Source: CBFGRV01 sp965651265
Lineage (GTDB): Bacteria; Bacteroidota; Rhodothermia; Rhodothermales; VXPQ01
NCBI GenBank assembly: GCA_965651265.1
Contig: CBFGRV010000004.1
Location: forward strand, 1-64,000
Direction of reading: 5' to 3'
DNA: 64,000 nt
Positions 17,712-27,934 of this stretch are shown one piece after another. Both the position numbers and the translations under genes were made by a program. Each line of letters starts with the position of its first letter. The stretch's first letter is position 1. The notes under the pieces are model-generated. The model saw only the letters and a program-made list of their open reading frames with translations, ran no database searches and was not told the origin of the DNA.

Positions 17712-18077
17712 TCAGATCACCTCGTCCTCTTCGAAGAGGAGCGTAATGCTCGGCATCAGGTTGTACTGCGTGGCCAAACCGAGCAGCGCCTCCGCAGCTT
17801 CTTCGGGGGTGTCGAACGCGGCGTGCTCCGTACTATCCACGGCGAGTGCGTATCCGATGTCATCTTCCTCAGAGGCCGCATTTTCCCACTCGGTAGCCTC
17901 TTCGATTACAAACGAGCCATCCTCCGGCATGAAGGAGGCAATGAAGCGTTCTCGCTCCGCATTCCGGTCGATGAGACTGACGCTCCCGATGGCACCATAT
18001 TCTTCATCGTAAAAGAGCGTCTCTGCGAGCAACGTACGGGTGAAGTGCTCGATGTTGAAGGATTTGATTGTGGCCAT
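17712..18077 (-). CDS. Small acidic cytoplasmic protein of unknown function
   Basis: The 121-residue product has no signal peptide and no membrane segment and is markedly acidic (EEATEWENAASEEDDIGYA, ending LLFEEDEVI). No family is recognised. I chose ATG 18077; an in-frame extension upstream would overlap lipB coding sequence. It lies 58 bp downstream of lipB on the same strand, so it is probably co-transcribed. A role linked to lipoate is possible but not shown. The coding call rests on position, start and lack of any competing frame. Confidence 0.6.
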   Translation of the reverse strand: MATIKSFNIEHFTRTLLAETLFYDEEYGAIGSVSLIDRNAERERFIASFMPEDGSFVIEEATEWENAASEEDDIGYALAVDSTEHAAFDTPEEAAEALLGLATQYNLMPSITLLFEEDEVI

Positions 18078-18135
18078 GTGAGGAATTCGTCGGGTGGGTC
18101 CTTCTACAGGTCGCGGTACTGTAAGCCTAAATCGT

Positions 18136-18900
18136 TCAAGATGATCCCACGCTTGCGCTCGAGGCCACATAGGCGTCGAGGAACGCACGAGCTTCCTGTC
18201 CGCCGAGCTCGGTAATGGAAACACCGAAGCGCCGTGAGAACTGAGCGGTGAGCTCTCGCTGTACATCGGCCCGCTCTACGGCGGCGCCCGACTCGGCCTC
18301 TATGGAGGTCGGGGAGCGGTCGCTGATGCCGCAAGGCACGATCAGATCGAAGTAGCTGAGATCCGTTGCCACATTCAAAGCAAAACCGTGCATCGTCACC
18401 CACCGGCTGCATCGAATGCCCATGGCGCAGATCTTCCTCTCAAACCCTAGTTCATCCGGACCGACCCACACGCCCGTTCGCCCGTCGACGCGGCGGCCTT
18501 CGATGCCGTAGGAGGCGAGCGTGTCGATCACGGTTCCCTCCAACTCGCGAAGGTACCGGTGGATGTCCGTAAAAAACCGGTCGAGATCGAGGATGGGGTA
18601 GCCGACGATTTGACCGGGGCCGTGAAAAGTGATGTCGCCACCGCGATCGATGTGGTAGAATGTGGCCCCGCGCTGACGAAGGGCCTCATCGGACACCAGC
18701 AGGTGTTGGTTGTCTCCGTTCTTTCCGAGCGTGTAGACGGGAGGGTGCTCCACGAATAGCAAGACGTGCGGAATGACCTCCGCAGGTGTTGACCGCTTGG
18801 CAGCGATGAGTCGCTGCTGGACCTGCTTCTGGAGGATCCAGGCCGGTTCGTACTCCATCCGACCAAGATCACAGACGACGACGTGGTTGCGGGTGCTCAT
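18136..18900 (-). CDS. lipB: Octanoyl-[acyl carrier protein]:protein transferase LipB
   Basis: LipB transfers octanoate from acyl carrier protein to the lipoyl domains of 2-oxoacid dehydrogenases and the glycine cleavage H protein. The 254-residue product has HPPVYTLGK, the active-site loop RGGDITFHGPGQIVGYP, the catalytic Lys in FERKICAMGIR (Lys156) and the catalytic Cys in VPCGISD (Cys190). All key residues are intact. The length is a little above the usual 210 to 230 because of a C-terminal extension. LipA is not in the window. Confidence 0.96.
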   Translation of the reverse strand: MSTRNHVVVCDLGRMEYEPAWILQKQVQQRLIAAKRSTPAEVIPHVLLFVEHPPVYTLGKNGDNQHLLVSDEALRQRGATFYHIDRGGDITFHGPGQIVGYPILDLDRFFTDIHRYLRELEGTVIDTLASYGIEGRRVDGRTGVWVGPDELGFERKICAMGIRCSRWVTMHGFALNVATDLSYFDLIVPCGISDRSPTSIEAESGAAVERADVQRELTAQFSRRFGVSITELGGQEARAFLDAYVASSASVGSS

Positions 18901-18982
18901 GAGCCAAGACGCAGTTCACGGACTATGATCCTACGCGGCCGGTGGGTCAAGGCTCCGGCCGGTCGCTGCGCTCCACGGAAGC

Positions 18983-21900
18983 TTAGTTCGCGATGCTCAC
19001 GCGAATGTTGAATCCACCGTTCATCGTCGTGGCGGAGGGCTGGCGGCTATCCTCGCTGGAGAAGTTTTCATACCGGAGCGTAAAGTCGGCACTGACGCGA
19101 TTGCTGAACTGATAGGAGATGCGAGGGACGACCGTAACCCGGGTGGAGGCGCTGACTATGGAAATGTTGTCTCCCTGGAGAGCATCCGAAAGAACGAAAT
19201 CGTTGGGTCTGGAGAGATAGTCGGTGATTCCGCGTCGGATCGAGAACCGCTGATCGCTCAGCGAAGCACGAGACACCGTCAAATTGAAGCTGATCCTGTT
19301 GTTGAGTTTGCGCAGGAACGGCAGCTTCATTCCCTGGCGCTGATAACTAGCGCTGAAGGTCAACTCGCTCGTTCCATTCTCCGCCACTTCGAAATTCGTC
19401 GTGCTCAGCGAGTACGAGGTGCTCTTGTTCCAGGCGACACTCGTCTGAAAGCGGTTCTTGAAGTTGAAATCGACGCCGATTAGCGGCTGAAAGCGCTCGT
19501 TCACGCGGATATTGCCAACCTCGTTAGAGGGCATCGTGAAGACGATCTGCTGGCCGCCGATGTTGAACGCGCGGATGGAATCGGCCGTCAGCGGCTGCAC
19601 GCGGTAGTTGGTCCCGTAGTCCGAGCTGTAGCCGTGACGCAGCGTCGCGCTGGCCACGAGCCCACGAATGATCGGCCATTTGCCGATGCCGGAATAGTTC
19701 ACCTGCCAGTTGGGCATTGGGAAAGGCAAGAGGCCCTTCACGCCGACCATTCCCAGACCGGACAAATACGTCGCATGAAAGTCGTCGACGATGGACTGGT
19801 TCGTGAGAGCCACCCGGCCGTCGCCGTTCTCGTCTCCGATGCGTCCATCGGTCGGATTCTGATCTGCAGCGGCGTCTCTGCGCAACGTCTCGAGCTGGCG
19901 GGCGAACAGGTCGAGGTAATTTGCCCGGAAGGCCCAGATCGAAGCGCGGCTTTGTCCGGTGGTCGTTTCCGTCATCTGAATGCCGCCCAGACGCCGATAC
20001 GTCTGGTTGGTCGACTCATCCCAGTTTGCACTCCAGTTCAGGTTGATCTGCAGCGACTGGGAAGGGTTGAGCGAAGTTCGGGCCTGCAGCGAGTGACCGT
20101 CCTGGAGGACATCGGTCACCTGCAGCCTATCGTCAATGACGCGCAGATAAAGCGGCACGTGACGCTGTAGACCGAATCGGTATCCGACGGATGGTCCGTT
20201 GCCGCGGATCGCGTCGAAGAGGCTGTATGGGGTCTCGACGTCGACAACTTCGCCACTCGAGCCGTAGATGCCCGTGCCCACGTTGCTGGACGTCGCGCTC
20301 TGGTTCTGCGAGTAGGTAATGGATAGATCCCGAATTCCGGTGACCGCCAATACGGCTCGTCTCAGCAATGAGACGGGATTCGGAAGAAGTCGTCCGAACC
20401 AGTCGTTGCCGGCGGATGCCGTCGAGTCGGCCGCCTGCTGGGTGGGCTCGGGAGGGTCTTCACCGCGTTCCAGAGCCTCCTGCCGGGCGCGTTCTTCCGC
20501 CTGGCGGCGACGCTCCTCGACTTCCTTTCGCTGCTGCCGCTCGCGTCGCTCCGCCTCCCGCGCCGCCTGCGATTGCTCTTGCGCCTGCTCGAGGCTTCGG
20601 TAGAAGGAAACCTTCCGGAAGAGCTCCTGTGGGCGCAGCGTCACTCCGCCGCGCACTTCGAGCGAGTTTCCTATGCTGGCACCCGTATTCTGCGACGCAG
20701 CGCCGTTTCTCCAGGAATACTGCGATCCGAAGACGACATCCTGAAGAGTGATCCAATTGAGCGCCTTGATCCTCGATAGATTCGGCCGGAAGCTCGCCGT
20801 GAACCGCTCATTGTGCTGCTCCGTTCGGAGACCGGGCGCACCGCTGAAGAGCCGATTGATGATGCGATCGGTGGGCACCACCCGGAGATTCGTGATCTGG
20901 TAGGCCGTCTGCGTGCTGTCATCGAGCCCGAGGGCATCCTGCGCCTGCGCGATGCGGAGATTGGGGTGTATCGATTCGGAGCCGTCGTTGTTCTGGACCA
21001 CTACGGTGAAGAGCGTATCGACGCCGAGTGCATTGAGGCTCTGGTTTGTGTTGGCATCGAACGACAGGTTCAAAAACTGGAATGGGTTGTACTGCATCGT
21101 CATGTTGCGACGATGCGAAAGGGCATGCGTCTCACGCAGCGGATACTGAACGGCCTCGGGGAGGTCCTGAACCTGACCCGGCAACAAGAGGCGAGGCCGC
21201 TCCTGCGTTGCCGTGAAGTTGCGCGCCGCCGTAGCGCCGGCCGATATCGACTGTGGCGCATAGTTGAAGTCGAGGTCGCCCAGTACGCCGAGGATCGGAA
21301 TGCCTCCGAGAAACCAGAACGGCTTGATGGTGCGGGGCCGGCGAATGTTCAGGCGATAGTTGAGCGTCGTGTTCCAGCGCCAGTTGTCGTTGAGACGCTG
21401 CGAGGGACGGCTCGATTCGCTGTTGGAAAACGAGTAGTTGAATGAGATCCCATCCACCGTATTGCGCAAGAGTCGCGATCTGGAGCCGGATTTTTGTATT
21501 CGCGTGTTGAAAGACTGAGTCCGACTCGCCGTCTGTGCCGATTCGATGATCTCCTGGCGGCGTTGCGCGCGTTCGGCCTCGCTGAGGTTCTCGTTCTCTT
21601 TTACCTGAGAAAGGAGCTCTTCCAGGCGAATGTCGCCGCGGTTCGGAGCGAACCGGGGCGTGGACGTGTTGGACTGGACCTGCACGGAGAAGGGAATCGT
21701 CCATCCATACCGCGCCGGAATGAACTTGTCCAGATTGATGTCCGTGGTGATACTCCAGTTGGCTATGTCATTCTGATCGCGCTCGCCGAGTGTGCTCTCC
21801 AGACCGCCGAAGCCATCGGTCTGGCTGCGCCAACTCGCGCGGATGTTGCCCAGGTCCGCAAGGCGAATGTCTGCGTTGGCCATCGCCGCCCAGCCGTTCG

Positions 21901-24900
21901 TTTCATCATAACCCGAGACCCGTAGTTCGTTGACCCAGACGGTTACGTCGTCGAGAATTTGATCCGGATTTCGGTTCGGCGCTCCTCCGATCGTCGAATC
22001 GGCGGGGTTGCGGATGCCCAGCACCACTGTGTTGATGCGCCCCAGCGACGGGGATCCCTTGATTCCGAGGCGCGTGCCTGGCGGCGCGAATTCCTCGAGC
22101 GTCGGGCTCAACGGCACCTGATGCTCGTCCGTCCAGTAGACGCTGTCCAGGGGCATGCCGGCTTCATCGCGCGCCACCTTGAGCTGGTTCAGCGCCCCCA
22201 GCACCAGATTGATGGAGTTCAGATCCATGCGGCGGCCGTTGACGTCCTGGAAGGTCTGCCAGATGATATCCGGATCGCTGGAAACGGCCGGGCTGGGCGT
22301 CAGCGGCATCTCATATTCATAGTAGTCGTTCGTCTCGTTTGCGCCGAGGCGCAGGAAGAGTCGGACCTTGTCGCGCGATTCAATGGGTACGCCGGAGGCC
22401 AGCGTCCCATGCATGTGCGCAAACATCCGCAGGTTGGAATACTTGAGCAGGTCGAGGCCCTGGTTATAGGTCTTGAAGATGGCGCGCTGCTTGCCCGGCA
22501 TCAGGTTCTCGACGCGAAGCACCATCGCCTGCTCACGGGAATCCTGAACCACCCCGGTAGCCAGCCGATTCTGGCTGATGATGGTGCCCCGCGGGGTCTT
22601 GTAGGTATCTGGATTCTCTTCGTTGTTGATGCTGGAGATCGATAGCCGCGTTGCATTGCGGCTCGTGTCGGCGGGCACCTCGCGCTCGAGCGCGATGGCA
22701 TCCGATTTCTGCCACTGTGATCCAACGAGCTCGAAGGTGGCGAATCGCACGGTCACAGGAGCATCAAACCCCGTGGCCCAGACACGAATCGTCTCGATGA
22801 GGCTGAAATCCTGGATGTTGCCGACCCTGCGGGTAAAATCCCGCACGGGTATCCGCACCTGATACCATCCGCCTCCTGGGGTGATTTCTGTGACGACATA
22901 ATCATCCACCCGCTCGGGAGCGGCCATCGAATCGAGGACCGCGCGCGAGATGGGAAGCTCGTACTGGAAATAGGCATTCGTCAGGTCGATCGCGGAGTTC
23001 GAGTTCAAATCCTCCGTGTCGGGGAAACGCGAGTTGCCGCGCTGGCCATGAATAGATGGCGCCAGCTTGTTCTGAGCCTCGTACGAGTTGATTTCCGTGC
23101 CGGGGAAGTAGCGCGAAAATCGCTCCTGAATGGAAGCCCCCTCGGGATAGAAGTCAGGATTGTTGAAGTACCCATCGGCCTCGAAGTAGAAAAAATCGTC
23201 GCCGGAGGGATCGCGAAGCGCTTTGGCGACCTCGGCACGGTATCTCGGGTCCGGATCGTTCGGGTCCAGAGAGTTCAGGAAGTCCTGAAAATGGAACTGC
23301 TCGGTCATGCGCGGATCGTAATCATCCGGAGAGTAGGACGCGAGTCCGTCGAGGCCCAGATCCTCGGTGCGCCGAAGCTGATCGTCTACGTCGATCGTGG
23401 AATTGAGCTTGCCACTCGTGCTCCGGCTCCACGGGTCCAGATTCCGCGCGCTCACGTCCGTCATGGAGAGGCCGTCTTCCGTATTGAGGTCGCCGTTTGG
23501 AATGACATCCTCACTGATCGAGCCCAGATCCACGTAGAGCCTGGCATCGCGTCCGACGTCTCCGCTGCCTTCCGGGAATACCTTCACGATGAACTCGATG
23601 AACTCGACGTTCTTCAGGGTGAAGTCCGTGTATCCTTCCGGCAGGCGCTGCATCATCCCACCCCAGACACTCTTCGGATCGCTCAAGAAGCTCTTGAGGT
23701 CGCGGGTGTAGTTGTAAGGCCCTCGCTGATGGGGCGTGAAGAAGATGTCGAGCGGCTGGATGAACCGGTGGGTCTCGCCGCGAGTGTCGCGATTGGGGAA
23801 GACTTCATTGATGAGTACAGGCGCCACCGCAGGAGGGGGAGATGGGCCGGCCAGGTCGAGGATGACGTTCTCATTCAGGATGTACCACGAGAAGACGCCA
23901 CGCCAGTTCGTCCGGAGCGAATCCGCAGTGATGCCAAATTGGACACCGTTCGCATCTATGGCGCCGATGGAATCCGGCGCCGACGCGAGACGCCATGCCC
24001 CCGGTTGTTTGAGGGAAAAGGTGTTCTCGAAGCCCTCGAAATCGTCGATGTAAGAGATGCCGCTAAGCTCATCGGATTTGAAGTCTCGATTGTTGTCTCG
24101 CAGATCTCGACGGGTGCGCTCGAATGCAACGGTGTGCCCCGCCCCTGGCCGGAGCTGCGCGAACTCTCCTGTGATCTGGATGGAGCTCGGGGCCTTCGTC
24201 TGAATGAATGGAAGTGCGTCGATGGCGCGTGTGAGCCACTGCGGCTGAAGGTCGATGGCGCCATCCACCCCCCAGATCGTATTCGAGATGGGCTCCTCAC
24301 CGATCCTGAATTTGTCGATGGGGGACTTCTGGTTCAGGTTGAACAGGGTGCCGCCTATCGCGAGGTTATCGCTAAAGATGTAGTCTGCGCGCGCACCGAG
24401 CAACGTCTTCTTCTGCAGATTGAAAAAGGAGTTCTGCTCGTAGGATATTTCGATATTGCGGCCGGCCGTTAGGAAGGCCGGATTCGTAATCTGGACGGTC
24501 CCGCCCTGATAGTCGACCGTGTAGTCAACGCCTTCGGTCAGCCGGCTTCCACCGGAGGTCACAACCACCGAGCCTTCGACGAGCCCCGCGTAGGCGCGCA
24601 GGTCATAGAAATCCTGGACGCTCCCCTTGTAGGATCCGCGGATGAAGTAGACGTCATACTGGGTCTCTTTTCGGGCCAGCTCCTTTTTCTTCGTGTACAG
24701 GCTGTTGAACACGTAGAGCTGTCTCTTCTTTTGCTTCTCCGACTCCGGCTCGTCCAGCTCGTCGATGATGCGATTGATACGTGATCCAAACGGCTGCAGA
24801 TAAGGGAAGATGAGCTCGCCATCCTGCGGATCGATGGTGAATCCGCTGAGGTAGTCGAATCGGTCGTCCGGTCGCGGGGCCTCATCGACGTTGAGTCTGT

Positions 24901-26980
24901 CGAATCCGAGGAGCTGCAGGAGGGTGCGTTGGCCTCCGCCGGCGAGGTCTGGAACCACGCGGGATCCAGGGCGGCCGGGCGGCTGATACTCGATCTGGAG
25001 CTCGAAGTCGTTCGGGTTCAGGCCGCGTCCCGGCAGGCGATAGATATTGCGCAGTTCGAGGTACCAGGCCGCCGGATTGAAGGCGTTTTCGGGCGCCGGC
25101 TGCCGCAACTGTACCGGCTTCAGCAGCTTGAGCACGAGTCGATCCGAATTCTGACCGCCCTCCGATCCACCCGTCTCTGTCGAGAAGTCACCGACGGTGT
25201 GTGTGGCCCCGTTTGCGCGGTATCGGAAGGCAACGGCGAGGGCTTCATTCTCCTGCAGGCGCTGATTCAGCGAGATGTATCCGAGCACACGGTCGAACTC
25301 GTAGTCAGCGCCGGGTCGCAGCTTCTTGAACTGCCCTGGCTGCATATCGTGGTCGGAGAGGCCGAGCTGCTTCAGATACTCCTGAGGTTGGGCCGTACCC
25401 GTGCGAAGCTGCTGCAGGTCGCCATCGCCATAGCGGTCGATATCCTCGCTCGGCAGCACCTCCCGATCGTAGGCGTCCGCCAGGTCCACGATGGTCGGTT
25501 CCTCGCCGAGGTCGACCATGGCCACTACGTTACGGACGTCCTCCTCCTCCGGGCTGAATTGCTGCAACTTCCAAACTTCGAGCTCCAGGATGGTCTCAAA
25601 GCCATTGCTGACGATTACCGTCGGGGGTTCGGAAAGCGCCTCTTCCCATCGATTCCGGAAGTAGTATCCGAGGAAATAGTGGGTGTTGTCGTCGTAATCG
25701 GTGGGCTGGAGATCGATGGTCGTCGTCTGTGATCCGCCGTCGATGGAAAGGCTGTTGGACTGGCCTTCTTGCTGGCTCGCGACGGTCGTCAGCTGCAGTC
25801 CACCCAACCGAAACTGGCTCTTGATCCCGAAAAGGCTCTGGCCACCTCGAATCAGGCGAGAGGGGGTGTTGAGGTGGACATTGCCCGCCTCGATATTCTG
25901 GATGATCTCATCCTCGTACCCATGATACTGCAGCCGAAGCTGGTTCTGGTAGTCGAACTGGTTGTTGGTGTCCCAGTTGACATCCACTCGAAGCTTGTCG
26001 CCGATGGTTCCCGTGATGCCGAGCCGGAGATCCTGCTTGAAATCGGGATCGACCTGCGAGGGCCTTCCGGTTACTGCCACCTGTTGGTCGCTTTTCCGGT
26101 AGTTGAATCCCGCTTTGATGTCCGCCTGACCATTCACACGGAGGTCAACGGTGGGCTTTCCGAAGATGGTGGTAAACGCGCTCTGTTGGCCGCCGGGTAC
26201 GACGATGTTGAAGCCGAGGCCTCCGCGGCTCTGACGTTGACGTTGACGCGCGCGCTGATCCATGACGTCGCGCCATCCGTATTCCAGGGACGACTTCAGG
26301 CGGTAATCGCGATAGTCATCGTACCTGAGACGGAGTGGATCGCGGACGGGTATGTTGCCGACCGACTCGCGAATCACGAAGGATTGGGACGTCGAATCCA
26401 GCGCCACATCGTGCTGCCAGTAGTTGCCCAGGCGTGGGTAGAACGGGCGATCTCGGCGTCGAACCGGCGCAGCGAGGCGACTGTCCGGCTTCCGGCGCGG
26501 CAGGTAGAAGTCGGCGCGCGGCGTGAGGAGCGTGTCGACCGTCTGTGTACCATCGACCTGGAGTCCGAGTTGAAAGCTGTCCGCCACCACGCCCTGTTCG
26601 AGCAATACGCTGTCATCCGGGATTCCCGGTGCAAGGAGCAGGCTATCAGCCGCGACTTCAACGTGTACGCTGTCCGTATCCGCAACCACACGCAATTCCG
26701 CCCCGTCCGGTACGGCCACGGCCTGCCCGTCGGGAAGAGTTGAATCGAGCACGACGCGCAGGTCGAGAGCCGTGCTATCCGTATCGCTCGCAGATGAGGA
26801 GATCCAGGTCGACAGGCCGGGATGGCGCGTCGGCGAGCGTCCATCTGCCGCACCGTGCAGAAGGAGAAGCCCCACGATCGCACTCGCGCTCAATGCCAGC
26901 GAGACGAGCGTGCGAACTGGATGGGACTCGGTACCGCGCAGACGTTCGTTTCCCGCTATTGCGGCAGACTCTTCTTGCAC
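18983..26980 (-). CDS. sprA: SprA, outer-membrane translocon of the type IX secretion system
   Basis: SprA forms the very large (about 36-strand) outer-membrane barrel through which type IX cargo exits the cell, and is needed for gliding in motile relatives. The 2,665-residue length, the N-terminal signal (about 22-45), the repeated DPLRLRYDDYRDY segment and the long run of beta-hairpins ending in FNIRVSIAN fit SprA. Diagnostic stretches include the mid-protein glycine-poor GAWRLASAPDSIG and the basic cytosol-like insert KEVEERRRQAEERARQE at about residue 2110. The gene is intact, 8.0 kb, with no frameshift. No PorV, PorT, GldK or other T9SS gene is nearby; they normally lie elsewhere. A large antisense frame of 474 codons crosses it but has no domain. 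Confidence 0.93.
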   Translation of the reverse strand: MQEESAAIAGNERLRGTESHPVRTLVSLALSASAIVGLLLLHGAADGRSPTRHPGLSTWISSSASDTDSTALDLRVVLDSTLPDGQAVAVPDGAELRVVADTDSVHVEVAADSLLLAPGIPDDSVLLEQGVVADSFQLGLQVDGTQTVDTLLTPRADFYLPRRKPDSRLAAPVRRRDRPFYPRLGNYWQHDVALDSTSQSFVIRESVGNIPVRDPLRLRYDDYRDYRLKSSLEYGWRDVMDQRARQRQRQSRGGLGFNIVVPGGQQSAFTTIFGKPTVDLRVNGQADIKAGFNYRKSDQQVAVTGRPSQVDPDFKQDLRLGITGTIGDKLRVDVNWDTNNQFDYQNQLRLQYHGYEDEIIQNIEAGNVHLNTPSRLIRGGQSLFGIKSQFRLGGLQLTTVASQQEGQSNSLSIDGGSQTTTIDLQPTDYDDNTHYFLGYYFRNRWEEALSEPPTVIVSNGFETILELEVWKLQQFSPEEEDVRNVVAMVDLGEEPTIVDLADAYDREVLPSEDIDRYGDGDLQQLRTGTAQPQEYLKQLGLSDHDMQPGQFKKLRPGADYEFDRVLGYISLNQRLQENEALAVAFRYRANGATHTVGDFSTETGGSEGGQNSDRLVLKLLKPVQLRQPAPENAFNPAAWYLELRNIYRLPGRGLNPNDFELQIEYQPPGRPGSRVVPDLAGGGQRTLLQLLGFDRLNVDEAPRPDDRFDYLSGFTIDPQDGELIFPYLQPFGSRINRIIDELDEPESEKQKKRQLYVFNSLYTKKKELARKETQYDVYFIRGSYKGSVQDFYDLRAYAGLVEGSVVVTSGGSRLTEGVDYTVDYQGGTVQITNPAFLTAGRNIEISYEQNSFFNLQKKTLLGARADYIFSDNLAIGGTLFNLNQKSPIDKFRIGEEPISNTIWGVDGAIDLQPQWLTRAIDALPFIQTKAPSSIQITGEFAQLRPGAGHTVAFERTRRDLRDNNRDFKSDELSGISYIDDFEGFENTFSLKQPGAWRLASAPDSIGAIDANGVQFGITADSLRTNWRGVFSWYILNENVILDLAGPSPPPAVAPVLINEVFPNRDTRGETHRFIQPLDIFFTPHQRGPYNYTRDLKSFLSDPKSVWGGMMQRLPEGYTDFTLKNVEFIEFIVKVFPEGSGDVGRDARLYVDLGSISEDVIPNGDLNTEDGLSMTDVSARNLDPWSRSTSGKLNSTIDVDDQLRRTEDLGLDGLASYSPDDYDPRMTEQFHFQDFLNSLDPNDPDPRYRAEVAKALRDPSGDDFFYFEADGYFNNPDFYPEGASIQERFSRYFPGTEINSYEAQNKLAPSIHGQRGNSRFPDTEDLNSNSAIDLTNAYFQYELPISRAVLDSMAAPERVDDYVVTEITPGGGWYQVRIPVRDFTRRVGNIQDFSLIETIRVWATGFDAPVTVRFATFELVGSQWQKSDAIALEREVPADTSRNATRLSISSINNEENPDTYKTPRGTIISQNRLATGVVQDSREQAMVLRVENLMPGKQRAIFKTYNQGLDLLKYSNLRMFAHMHGTLASGVPIESRDKVRLFLRLGANETNDYYEYEMPLTPSPAVSSDPDIIWQTFQDVNGRRMDLNSINLVLGALNQLKVARDEAGMPLDSVYWTDEHQVPLSPTLEEFAPPGTRLGIKGSPSLGRINTVVLGIRNPADSTIGGAPNRNPDQILDDVTVWVNELRVSGYDETNGWAAMANADIRLADLGNIRASWRSQTDGFGGLESTLGERDQNDIANWSITTDINLDKFIPARYGWTIPFSVQVQSNTSTPRFAPNRGDIRLEELLSQVKENENLSEAERAQRRQEIIESAQTASRTQSFNTRIQKSGSRSRLLRNTVDGISFNYSFSNSESSRPSQRLNDNWRWNTTLNYRLNIRRPRTIKPFWFLGGIPILGVLGDLDFNYAPQSISAGATAARNFTATQERPRLLLPGQVQDLPEAVQYPLRETHALSHRRNMTMQYNPFQFLNLSFDANTNQSLNALGVDTLFTVVVQNNDGSESIHPNLRIAQAQDALGLDDSTQTAYQITNLRVVPTDRIINRLFSGAPGLRTEQHNERFTASFRPNLSRIKALNWITLQDVVFGSQYSWRNGAASQNTGASIGNSLEVRGGVTLRPQELFRKVSFYRSLEQAQEQSQAAREAERRERQQRKEVEERRRQAEERARQEALERGEDPPEPTQQAADSTASAGNDWFGRLLPNPVSLLRRAVLAVTGIRDLSITYSQNQSATSSNVGTGIYGSSGEVVDVETPYSLFDAIRGNGPSVGYRFGLQRHVPLYLRVIDDRLQVTDVLQDGHSLQARTSLNPSQSLQINLNWSANWDESTNQTYRRLGGIQMTETTTGQSRASIWAFRANYLDLFARQLETLRRDAAADQNPTDGRIGDENGDGRVALTNQSIVDDFHATYLSGLGMVGVKGLLPFPMPNWQVNYSGIGKWPIIRGLVASATLRHGYSSDYGTNYRVQPLTADSIRAFNIGGQQIVFTMPSNEVGNIRVNERFQPLIGVDFNFKNRFQTSVAWNKSTSYSLSTTNFEVAENGTSELTFSASYQRQGMKLPFLRKLNNRISFNLTVSRASLSDQRFSIRRGITDYLSRPNDFVLSDALQGDNISIVSASTRVTVVPRISYQFSNRVSADFTLRYENFSSEDSRQPSATTMNGGFNIRVSIAN

Positions 26981-27443
26981 GAAGACCTGTTCATTAACTA
27001 CTTGATGATGACCAGGTGGCGCAGGCGGCGGCGCGGTAACCGAATCGCATGCGGCCCACCGACGAGAAAATCAGTAGCAAGAAATGCGGATAAGGTGATC
27101 TCTCGATTAGTCCACGAACAGGCTTGATTTATGCGATCTGACGTCGCGGGGGAGCACCGAGGCGCCGACAGGTGGGGTCAGACGGCCGGCATTCGCAAAG
27201 ACGGGGCAAAGCTACACGTCAGCGGGCTGTACTTCAAGCCGGAAATTCGTCCGCCATCGGCATCTCAAACCTATGGAAAAGCACTGCTTAGGGAGACGCT
27301 GTCACCCCTTCGGCGAACGCGAACCTAGTACCGGAGGCCTGTTCTTTTGTTCTGCACGCCGGGGGATTTTATACTAGGCGCCAGGACTCACACCATTACG
27401 CTCACTGCTCAGTGCAAACCTGGTAAGACTCGTGGTCGGCTTT
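26981..27443. other. 463-bp divergent intergenic region upstream of sprA
   Basis: The region separates the sprA start (minus) from the NTF2-like lipoprotein (plus). Only a promoter at 27347-27375 is recognised. No convincing gene is present; a 65-codon plus-strand frame at 27131-27328 has no signal or domain. No sprA promoter matching the TTG/TAnnTTTG pattern is obvious in the right position. Confidence 0.5.
27347..27375 (+). promoter_or_regulatory. Candidate promoter for the NTF2-like lipoprotein and SDR genes
   Basis: TTGTTC (27347-27352), a 17-bp spacer, then TATACT (27370-27375), 69 bp before ATG 27444. The -10 is five of six, the -35 four of six. Confidence 0.5.
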
Positions 27444-27932
27444 ATGAGGGATGGTTTCCACGTCGCCCTGGTCCTCTCTTTGATCGTAGCCCTCACCGCC
27501 GGCTGCGGAGCCGAGCAGCCGTCGCGTACAACGAGTGGCGATGCGCAGCCTTCCCGGGAGATTCGCGCCGTCATGGAGCGTCAGGCGGCCGCGTGGAATG
27601 AGGGCGATATACCTGGCTACATGGAGGGCTACGCTCGAACCGATTCTTTGCGATTTGCCTCCGGGGGGAGCGTTTTGGTGGGGTGGGAGCAAACGCTGGA
27701 ACGATACGAGGCAGCGTATCCGGATACGGCCGCCATGGGCCACCTCACCTTCCACGATCTCGATATCTGGCTCTTGAGTGACGACGCTGCGGTCGTGTTC
27801 GGGCGGTGGGAGCTCGCGCGCTCGGAGCCTCTCGGGGCTGTCGGCGGGCTGTTTACACTCGTCTTCCAGCGTGGCGCGGAAGGATGGCGCATAGTGCACG
27901 ACCATACATCGGCCCGGACCACGGGCAGCTGA
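27444..27932 (+). CDS. NTF2-like (SnoaL/DUF4440 type) lipoprotein
   Basis: The 162-residue product has a lipoprotein signal ending TAGC. The mature part shows the NTF2-like pattern: IRAVMERQAAAWNEGDIPGYMEGYARTDSLRFASGG, then a domain centre with WEQTLERYEAAYPD, and the closing EGWRIVHDHTS. Such folds bind or hydrolyse small ligands; many have unknown roles in the periplasm. I start at ATG 27444, although a GTG at 27432 is also in frame. The SDR gene begins 2 bp after the stop, so the pair is co-translated. Confidence 0.8.
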   Translation: MRDGFHVALVLSLIVALTAGCGAEQPSRTTSGDAQPSREIRAVMERQAAAWNEGDIPGYMEGYARTDSLRFASGGSVLVGWEQTLERYEAAYPDTAAMGHLTFHDLDIWLLSDDAAVVFGRWELARSEPLGAVGGLFTLVFQRGAEGWRIVHDHTSARTTGS

Positions 27933-27934
27933 CT

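Noticed and set aside
23048..24472. 474-codon plus-strand frame inside sprA, plus similar antisense frames at 25769-26743 and 5678-6640
   Set aside because: Antisense shadows of large barrel genes with no signal peptide, domain or start context.
27131..27328. 65-codon frame upstream of the NTF2-like gene
   Set aside because: No start context, signal or family; lies in the sprA upstream gap.
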